From: an uncultured Methylobacillus sp.
Lineage (GTDB): Bacteria; Pseudomonadota; Gammaproteobacteria; Burkholderiales; Methylophilaceae
Direction: 5' to 3'
DNA length: 62,818 nt
NCBI GenBank assembly: GCA_903824575.1
Contig: CAIJXJ010000017.1
Location: 1 to 62,818, forward strand
Part shown: in pieces, positions 57,824 through 62,818 of the stretch
How positions within the stretch are numbered: the first letter of the stretch is position 1
Layout of the letters: every line of letters starts with the position of its first letter
Position numbers and translations under genes: made by a program
The notes under the pieces: generated by a model
What the model was told of the DNA's origin: nothing
The model's input: the letters and a program-made list of their open reading frames with translations, nothing else
The model's database searches: none

Positions 57824-58801
57824 ATGCCTCATGTCTCATTCACCCCATGGCAATTTTCCGGCATCGCTCTCATGCTCTGCGCGTGGTGCAATTTCGCCGG
57901 CGCCCAACCCAATGCCTACATCACTAACCAAGGCAGTGACAGCGTTTCCGTCATCGATCTGGCCGCAAACAAGGTCGTGGCGACGATTGCCGTCGGTCAC
58001 CGTCCGGTTGGCGTCGCTGTCAGTCGCAATCACCCGCAGCTATTTATCTCAAACGTCGAGGGGCGCTCAGTTTCCATCATCGACACCAAACAAAATCGGG
58101 TCACGGCGGAGATTGCCATCGATGGCTCGCCAGTGGGGTTGGTACTCTCCCCCGATGACCATACGCTGTATGTCGCCGACTGGTTCGATGATAAAGTCCT
58201 GGCGATCGACACGCGCGAGCCACAGAGTCGCCGCACCGTCACCGTGGGTATCGCCCCTGCCGGCATGGTAGTAAGCCTTGACGGCAGTCGTTTATACGTC
58301 GCCAATCGCGATAGCAACGATGTTGCCGTAATCGACACCGCGAGCCTCAAGATCATCACTCGCATCACGGTCGGCAAGCATCCGTTCGGCCTTGCACAAA
58401 GCCCTGATGGCCGCGAACTCTATGCAGTCAACGTCTATGGTAACAGCCTCTCCGTGATTGACACCGACAGCAATCAGGTGGCGGCCACCATCAGCGTCAG
58501 CGACCACCCCTACTGCGCGACGAGTAACACTGACGGCACACGCATTTACGTCAGCAACACCCAGGGTGACAGCGTCAGTGTCATCGACACGGCTAACCGT
58601 CAGGTCATCGCCACCATCCCCGTTGACAGCACGCCGGAGGGCATCAGCTTTGATGCAAACGGCCATAAGATCTACGTTGCAAGTTGGGGCGACGACACCG
58701 TTTCAGTCATCGACGCCGACACTAACCAGCGCCTGCCCAGTATCGCGACCGGCAAACAGAGCCGGGCATTCGGGCAATTCATCAACAACAACCCGCACTG
58801 A
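57824..58801 (+). CDS. Exported YVTN-family beta-propeller protein
   Basis: 325 residues. A signal peptide (about 1-27, ending FAGA) is followed by seven or so propeller repeats of about 42 residues, each with a [20 protein letters not shown]-like strand set. Such proteins accompany PQQ-dependent dehydrogenases and methanol-oxidation genes in some bacteria. It probably binds a partner in the periplasm; no catalytic motif. It is followed after 36 bases by the MxaD-like gene in the same direction, probably one operon. Confidence 0.88.
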   Translation: MPHVSFTPWQFSGIALMLCAWCNFAGAQPNAYITNQGSDSVSVIDLAANKVVATIAVGHRPVGVAVSRNHPQLFISNVEGRSVSIIDTKQNRVTAEIAIDGSPVGLVLSPDDHTLYVADWFDDKVLAIDTREPQSRRTVTVGIAPAGMVVSLDGSRLYVANRDSNDVAVIDTASLKIITRITVGKHPFGLAQSPDGRELYAVNVYGNSLSVIDTDSNQVAATISVSDHPYCATSNTDGTRIYVSNTQGDSVSVIDTANRQVIATIPVDSTPEGISFDANGHKIYVASWGDDTVSVIDADTNQRLPSIATGKQSRAFGQFINNNPH

Positions 58802-58837
58802 AAAAACTTTCATTTTATTAACCACGGAGAAAATCGC

Positions 58838-59359
58838 ATGAAAAACCTGTTCGCAATTCTGGCCGCCCTGATGCTGCCACTCACCGCTGCCGCCCACGGC
58901 CCTTCGCCACAAAAAGTGGAAAAGGAAATAGTGATCAAGGCCGACCCGGCCAAGGTCTGGGCCATCGTCAAGGATTTCGGCGGCCTGCACAAATGGCTAC
59001 CACCGGTTGAAAGCACCAAGCTGGAAACCAAGGATGGCAACACCTTTCGCCTGCTGACCCTCAAGGGCGGTGGCACCATTCTGGAACGCCTCAAGTCCAG
59101 TGACGATGCTGACATGAAGTTGAAGTACGAAATCATCGAAGGCGTGCTGCCGGTCGGCGACTACAACGCCGTCATTACGGTGAAACCTGGCCCTGGCGCT
59201 GGTGAATCCACCGTAGTCTGGATGGCGCGCTTCTACCGCGTATATCGCCTGAACCCGCCAATCCCTGAAGGTCAGGACGACGAATCTGCGATCAAGGCCG
59301 TCACCGGCGTATTTGATGCCGGCCTGCCCGGCCTCAAGGCGCTGGCCGAAAGCAAGTAA
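58838..59359 (+). CDS. Exported SRPBCC (MxaD-like) protein
   Basis: 173 residues. Signal peptide MKNLFAILAALMLPLTAAAH is followed by a START/Bet v1-like domain: VEKEIVIKADPAKVWAIVKD, FGGLHKWLPPVE and the C-terminal helix. MxaD of methylotrophs has this exported SRPBCC fold and affects methanol dehydrogenase-cytochrome c interaction. The link here is supported by the beta-propeller neighbour and by mtdB but no dehydrogenase gene is in the window. Ends at a strong terminator. Confidence 0.85.
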   Translation: MKNLFAILAALMLPLTAAAHGPSPQKVEKEIVIKADPAKVWAIVKDFGGLHKWLPPVESTKLETKDGNTFRLLTLKGGGTILERLKSSDDADMKLKYEIIEGVLPVGDYNAVITVKPGPGAGESTVVWMARFYRVYRLNPPIPEGQDDESAIKAVTGVFDAGLPGLKALAESK

Positions 59360-59387
59360 GCCACCAACAACTTAAGTCATGCCACAG

Positions 59388-59430
59388 AAAGACCCGACAG
59401 TGCCCTTTTGCGCCTGCCGGGTCTTTTATT
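59388..59430 (+). terminator. Intrinsic terminator after the MxaD-like gene
   Basis: AAAGACCCGACAG (59388-59400) and CTGCCGGGTCTTT (59414-59426) pair with one A-C mismatch, followed by a T-rich tail. The 160 bases from here to 59593 hold nothing recognised. Confidence 0.85.
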
Positions 59431-59593
59431 TTATCCTGGCCGCTTGGTGCCAGAGGTGTACTCAGCATCCCAAGGATATCCTTGTCACTACTGGTCAGGA
59501 TTCGCCAAACGTTCCAAGTGGAACTATTTACGGTGTGCTGACAACTGATATTAATACTGGTTCAGGCTCTCACATAACCCCAGTTGGTGCCGA

Positions 59594-59947
59594 TTACGCT
59601 GCTTGTGCCAGCAGCATATGAATTTCGATGGCATCAAATGGAACGAGTACCCTATCGTCACCGGTACGCTCTACTAGTCCGAGTTCCACAAGACGGGCTA
59701 TGTCAGCATGAACGTTTGAGTAATTTCTTTTTGCTAATTTCGCCAAGGCATAGACAGTCACAGCACCCATAGCGCGCAAAGTATTAAGCAGATCAAGGCG
59801 TGCTGGCGTCAACTCAGAGAATAACGTGCGCGCAGTCTCAAATTGCAACTGAAAGTCTGGGATATGTCCCTGCTTCGCCTCTGAAATTTGTCCTCGCACC
59901 GCATTAAATATTGATCCCTTAGCGCTCACTTCAATGATGGCTTTCAT
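59594..59947 (-). CDS. TumA-type antitoxin / winged-helix transcription regulator
   Basis: 117 residues. A winged-helix DNA-binding domain occupies the C-terminal half (LDLLNTLRAMGAVTVYALAK, LAKRNYSNVHADIARLVEL, GLVERTGDDRVLVPFDAI), like the HVO_A0114 regulators that act as antitoxin to TumE toxins. It starts 3 bases after the remains of such a toxin, the usual toxin-antitoxin order. The antitoxin frame is intact and the toxin is not. Confidence 0.7.
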   Translation of the reverse strand: MKAIIEVSAKGSIFNAVRGQISEAKQGHIPDFQLQFETARTLFSELTPARLDLLNTLRAMGAVTVYALAKLAKRNYSNVHADIARLVELGLVERTGDDRVLVPFDAIEIHMLLAQAA

Positions 59948-59950
59948 GTC

Positions 59951-60088
59951 TTAACTCCAGTTAGTCACATCACGTTCAAAATCTTTGAGCAACGTATCCA
60001 GCTTAGTAAAGTCATAGGATCACTCTTCATTTCCGGTATGCCGATGATCACCTTTGCCGCGCTCGTTGTCATAGCGAACAAAACATTC
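59951..60088 (-). pseudogene. Relic of a TumE (DUF6516) toxin, C-terminal part
   Basis: Two short in-frame stretches separated by one TGA. The first reads ECFVRYDNERGKGDHRH and the second SYDFTKLDTLLKDFERDV, matching the C-terminal half of TumE toxins (vRYDNe..KGDHrH followed by an aromatic and a Leu-rich helix). The N-terminus has been replaced by the unrelated MazE-like start. The TAA end is 3 bases before the TumA start. Confidence 0.62.
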
Positions 60089-60090
60089 AC

Positions 60091-60186
60091 TCTCGTATCT
60101 GGCACCCAAATTTGAATCGGGCGCAACCCCGCAGCTCTTAACGAAGCGCGATGCTTGTTAACGCGCTCAGAAATATTTAATCTCAT
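60091..60186 (-). pseudogene. Truncated MazE-like (DUF3018) antitoxin start
   Basis: 32 codons from the ATG at 60186: MRLNISERVNKHRASLRAAG then LRPIQIWVPDTR. This is the standard N-terminus of DUF3018 antitoxins. It breaks off right after PDTR and runs out of frame into the TumE relic. No MazF gene is present. Confidence 0.65.
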
Positions 60187-60263
60187 TGCAATTCTCCCGC
60201 CACTAGTTACATGCAACATAATTATTAATCCCTTAGCTCAGCCCAGAAAAGTATCGCCATTAT

Positions 60264-60280
60264 TTGTCATCTACTGACAA
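60264..60280 (+). promoter_or_regulatory. Perfect palindrome TTGTCA-N5-TGACAA, candidate PilR enhancer site
   Basis: TTGTCA-tctac-TGACAA lies about 165 bases upstream of the sigma-54 element, in the range used by enhancer-binding proteins. PilR sites in Pseudomonas contain TGTC-type half sites. Assigned by position and half-site only. Confidence 0.45.
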
Positions 60281-60444
60281 TTTTGGTCACCTTGGCATGA
60301 CCATTATGGGTTCAATCTTCGCCAGGGCAAGCCCTTGCATTACTTACAGAGGCGCTGACAGTAGTCCTGAAACCCATGCGCCCACGGGCTTGTGGAGATT
60401 GCACATGAAATATTGTTTCAAATTTCATTTCGTCAATAGATGAT

Positions 60445-60460
60445 TGGCACGTCCTTTGCT
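60445..60460 (+). promoter_or_regulatory. Sigma-54 promoter of pilA
   Basis: TGGCACGTCCTTTGCT matches the sigma-54 consensus TGGCACG-N4-TTGCW exactly, with GG (60446-60447) and GC (60458-60459) ten bases apart. It lies 62 bases before the pilA ATG. Sigma-54 control with PilS/PilR is known for pilA in other proteobacteria. Confidence 0.9.
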
Positions 60461-60522
60461 GATGAACATATGCGGTTGCCTGAACGCGGCCAATTGAAAC
60501 CTAAATCCAAAGGAGTTACATC

Positions 60523-60972
60523 ATGATGAAGAAAGCACAACAGGGTTTCACCCTGATCGAACTGATGATCGTGGTAGCCATCATCGGCATTCTGGCCGCC
60601 GTCGCCATCCCGTCCTACCAGAACTACATCAAGAAGGCGGCTTATACTGAAGTTGTTTCTGGTGTAGCGCCATTTCTGCTCGGTGTTGCGGACTGCATGT
60701 CATCTAATGCAACTGCTGCTGGTGTGCCAGACCCCACCTCATGTTCTGCTGGTACCAATGGTGTTCCTGCAGCCATCGCTGCTAACGCGTCCGGGGCGCT
60801 AAACTCTGTTGATGTTGCCGCAGGTGTCATTACAGCGACCCCCAATGCCTACAAGGGTATCGCCACCACCGAAACATGCCTGTGGACACCTTCAACAGCA
60901 GCTGGTGACAACTATGCCATCCATTGGGCACCTTCCGGCGAATGCGTTACAAGAGGCTATGTCAAACCCTAA
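60523..60972 (+). CDS. pilA: Type IV major pilin PilA
   Basis: 149 residues. A 7-8-residue leader then cleavage site [17 protein letters not shown], with Glu5 of the mature protein and the hydrophobic N-terminal helix. Four cysteines follow, with a late pair in the C-terminal region (TTETCLW...SGECVTRG), fitting the D-region disulphide and one more. Processed by prepilin peptidase and assembled by the pil machinery, with retraction by PilT/PilU above. Ends at a strong terminator. Ser/Thr/Ala-rich middle could be glycosylated. Confidence 0.96.
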   Translation: MMKKAQQGFTLIELMIVVAIIGILAAVAIPSYQNYIKKAAYTEVVSGVAPFLLGVADCMSSNATAAGVPDPTSCSAGTNGVPAAIAANASGALNSVDVAAGVITATPNAYKGIATTETCLWTPSTAAGDNYAIHWAPSGECVTRGYVKP

Positions 60973-60996
60973 AGTAACAACTTAACTCGCTTCATC

Positions 60997-61028
60997 AGAG
61001 CCCCTTGCCTCTCGCAAGGGGCTCTTTA
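60997..61028 (+). terminator. Intrinsic terminator after pilA
   Basis: AGAGCCCCTTGC-ctctc-GCAAGGGGCTCT, a perfect 12-bp stem, then TTAATTT. It separates pilA from the next gene, allowing high pilA expression. Confidence 0.9.
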
Positions 61029-61062
61029 ATTTGCAGAATCAAAACCTTCCCTAAGGCCAACC

Positions 61063-62718
61063 ATGCCCCGATTAGCCAGAACGCGCGATCCGTTGAAATC
61101 TGCATGGCTGCCCGCCCTTCTGCTGTTCCTGGCCGTCAGTCTGCTTTATGGCTGGTTCCTGCATAACCCCGTCGTGTTTGACGACGCCTATTTCTTCGAT
61201 GGCAAGACACCACAAGCTTACGGCCATTCAACTTTCCATTTCGATTTGCGCTGGTTCGCCTATGCCTCCCTGGGATGGACTGCAAACCTGTTTGATCAAA
61301 CCCTGGTCAGCTTTCGCCTCGGCAATCTGGCCTTGCATGCCGCCACCGCTATTGCCCTGTTCCTGCTACTGCGCCACCTGTTTGATGGGGTGCTTCCTCG
61401 AGAAGGCACTGTACACCACGGACTCTCCCACGCCTGGCTGGCCTTCTTCGGTGCGCTGCTATTCGCGTGGCACCCGGTCGCCGTGTACGGCGCAGGCTAC
61501 CTGACCGAACGCAGCATCGTGATGGCGACCCTGTTCAGCCTCCTGACTTGGGTTGCCTACCTGCAAGGCTTGTTGCGCAACCAACGACGCTGGTTTGTCA
61601 TGTCGGCGTTATTTTATTTCCTGGCGGTATTTTCCAAGGAACAGGCGGTGATGGCACCCGCCGTGGCGCTAGCGCTGACCGGGCTACTGTACCCGCCATC
61701 AAAAACACTAGCCAGGAGGATTGCCCTGCCCTTTGCCCTGTTCGCGCTGATCGGCACGCTGATCATCCTGAAGACCCGTGGCATGCTGGGGGCTCTCTAT
61801 GAGCCCTTCGCACAGGAAATGTTGCGTCAATTGTCCGAGTCTCAAGGATTGCCGGAGGGCATTGAAAATCCCTACGCCTTAAGCGTGGCGACCCAATGTT
61901 TCCTGTTCTTCAAGTATCTGCTGCTGTGGCTGCTGCCCAACCCGGCGTGGATGTCGGTGGACATGCGGGAGCCCTTTGCCAGGTCGCCTCTGGCGTGGCC
62001 CTATATCCTCGCTGTGCCGACATTTTTACTGTACGGCGCCACTGCACTATGGCTGCTGCTGCAACGGGGAAAACGCGGACTCTTGGGCTTTGCCCTGCTC
62101 TGCCCATGGCTGCAGCTTATCCCAGAATTGAGCACGATTCGGATTCAGGAACCCTTCGTGCTCTACCGCAGCTACCTGTGGATGGGCGGACTGTTTGCAA
62201 CATTACCACTCATGCTCGGCAATCTGCCGGCGCGGCGGGCCGTAGTCTATCTTCTTGGCGCCAGCCTGCTGCTGGTGCCATTGACATGGAATCGCCTCAC
62301 CACGTTTTCCCACCCCTTGCTGTTGTGGGATGATGCCGCAACCCTGATCCAGGACCGACCCTATTTGCCCGGATTCGAGCGCATTTATTTCAATCGTGGC
62401 CACGCGTTTTATCAACTCAAACTAACGCAGAAGGCACTCGATGATTACAATCAGGTCATTGCCCTGAAACCTGACAACAGTTATGTTTACAATGACAGAG
62501 GCGTAATTTATTACGAGCGAGGACAGTATCAGGAGGCCTTGCTCGACTTCAACAAGAGCATCGCGCTGAAACAGGATGCTGCCAATCCCTACCTGGGCCG
62601 CGGTCTGGTGTTCGTGGCGCTGCACGACCAGCCGGCGGCAAGTGCTGACTTCCGACAAAGCTGTGAACTGGGCATGACTTCAGGCTGTGCCCAATTACGG
62701 AAAATCTCAGCCAATTAG
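61063..62718 (+). CDS. Multi-spanning membrane protein with C-terminal TPR repeats (GT-C/TMTC-like)
   Basis: 551 residues. About ten hydrophobic helices (about 14-400). The first loop holds NPVVFDDAYFFDGK, an acidic pair placed as in GT-C glycosyltransferases. The last 120 residues form TPR-like repeats (IYFNRGHAFYQLKLTQKALD, DYNQVIALKPDNSYVYNDRG, VIYYERGQYQEALLDFNKSI). The layout resembles TMTC O-mannosyltransferases and the membrane-plus-TPR proteins found near pilin genes. It is encoded 90 bases after pilA, so modification of pilin is suggested, not shown. Confidence 0.78.
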   Translation: MPRLARTRDPLKSAWLPALLLFLAVSLLYGWFLHNPVVFDDAYFFDGKTPQAYGHSTFHFDLRWFAYASLGWTANLFDQTLVSFRLGNLALHAATAIALFLLLRHLFDGVLPREGTVHHGLSHAWLAFFGALLFAWHPVAVYGAGYLTERSIVMATLFSLLTWVAYLQGLLRNQRRWFVMSALFYFLAVFSKEQAVMAPAVALALTGLLYPPSKTLARRIALPFALFALIGTLIILKTRGMLGALYEPFAQEMLRQLSESQGLPEGIENPYALSVATQCFLFFKYLLLWLLPNPAWMSVDMREPFARSPLAWPYILAVPTFLLYGATALWLLLQRGKRGLLGFALLCPWLQLIPELSTIRIQEPFVLYRSYLWMGGLFATLPLMLGNLPARRAVVYLLGASLLLVPLTWNRLTTFSHPLLLWDDAATLIQDRPYLPGFERIYFNRGHAFYQLKLTQKALDDYNQVIALKPDNSYVYNDRGVIYYERGQYQEALLDFNKSIALKQDAANPYLGRGLVFVALHDQPAASADFRQSCELGMTSGCAQLRKISAN

Positions 62719-62721
62719 ACT

Positions 62722-62804
62722 AAAAGGAACAGATTTATTTTTCACTCCTCATTGTTCCACGCCACGCCAGAACAGTTCGAAAAAAATAAATCTGTCCCCT
62801 TTTA
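62722..62804. repeat. Inverted copies of the GGGGACAGATTTATTT-type repeat at the window end
   Basis: AAAAGGAACAGATTTATTTT (from 62722) and AAAATAAATCTGTCCCCTTT (ending near 62803) face each other across about 35 bases. This is a very common bacterial intergenic repeat, often flanking REP-type or IS200-like elements. Confidence 0.75.
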
Positions 62805-62818
62805 CAACCGATTAGAAG

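Larger units (their letters stand above)
60187..60522 (+). other. 336-base region upstream of pilA
   Basis: It carries the pilA promoter and a candidate activator site, annotated separately. The rest shows an AT-rich stretch with GAAAT/ATTTC symmetry at about 60407-60431 and nothing that codes. Confidence 0.6.

Noticed and set aside
59379-59621. 80-codon plus-strand frame after the MxaD-like gene
   Set aside because: It runs through the terminator hairpin, has no ribosome-binding site and shows no similarity.

Overview
The window looks like chromosomal DNA from a betaproteobacterium, most likely of the Nitrosomonadales/Gallionellales/Methylophilales type. This rests on gene order and content only. 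The clues are the rpsF-priB-rpsR-rplI-dnaB-alr-radA block, pilT-pilU facing yggS-proC-yggT, pyrR-pyrB-pyrC' (inactive dihydroorotase), ilvI-ilvH-ilvC-psd, and C1-metabolism genes: an MtdB-type methylene-tetrahydromethanopterin dehydrogenase and an MxaD-like exported protein. The cell has type IV pili, chemotaxis and c-di-GMP signalling.

Layout. 1-2.65 kb: end of a CheB methylesterase gene translationally coupled to a REC-PAS-GGDEF-EAL regulator. 2.7-5.1 kb (minus): a YhcH-family protein coupled to a small YcaO-tail-like protein, then a cytochrome c with an M48 protease. 5.3-9.9 kb: orn, glgA, zwf, crcB and a DUF190 gene. 9.9-17 kb: a SPOR protein, the ribosomal/replication block interrupted by an FkbM methyltransferase, then alr and radA. 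17-20 kb: a chemoreceptor, mtdB and an exported unknown protein. 20.2-27.2 kb: a 2,327-residue two-partner-secretion exoprotein, followed at once by an IS5-family element. 28.4-33.6 kb: ribBA with a degenerate GTP cyclohydrolase half, yqgE-ruvX-pyrR, then pyrB-pyrC'. 33.6-36.1 kb: accessory genes (an EAL relic, a FliD-like protein, a PstS-like lipoprotein, a Cys-rich hemerythrin). 36.2-50.1 kb: pilU/pilT, yggS-proC-yggT, a dynamin-like GTPase, rng-maf, ubiA, a DJ-1 protein, marC, nudJ, mnmA, yqhA and a GST. 50.1-57.1 kb: nadC with a PilB/GspE ATPase, then ilvIHC and psd. 57.1-62.8 kb: rppH, a YVTN beta-propeller with an MxaD-like protein, the remains of toxin-antitoxin loci, pilA with a sigma-54 promoter, and a membrane glycosyltransferase-like TPR protein.

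Most striking is a family of intergenic arrays with a seven-base period (AGTCGTT/GCTAGTC type and CTAGTCC type). They sit at or within a few bases of gene ends at 6.0, 39.2, 42.7, 48.8, 49.4, 55.25 and 56.44 kb. They usually form long inverted repeats, and several of them supply the stop codon of the adjacent gene. Because seven is not a multiple of three and each unit carries TAG/TAA on both strands, three units close all six reading frames. Other points are a MazE-antitoxin start joined to a broken TumE toxin next to an intact TumA antitoxin, apparently leaderless promoters at dnaB and nadC, a hemerythrin with a six-cysteine insert, and a TMTC-like protein encoded next to pilin.
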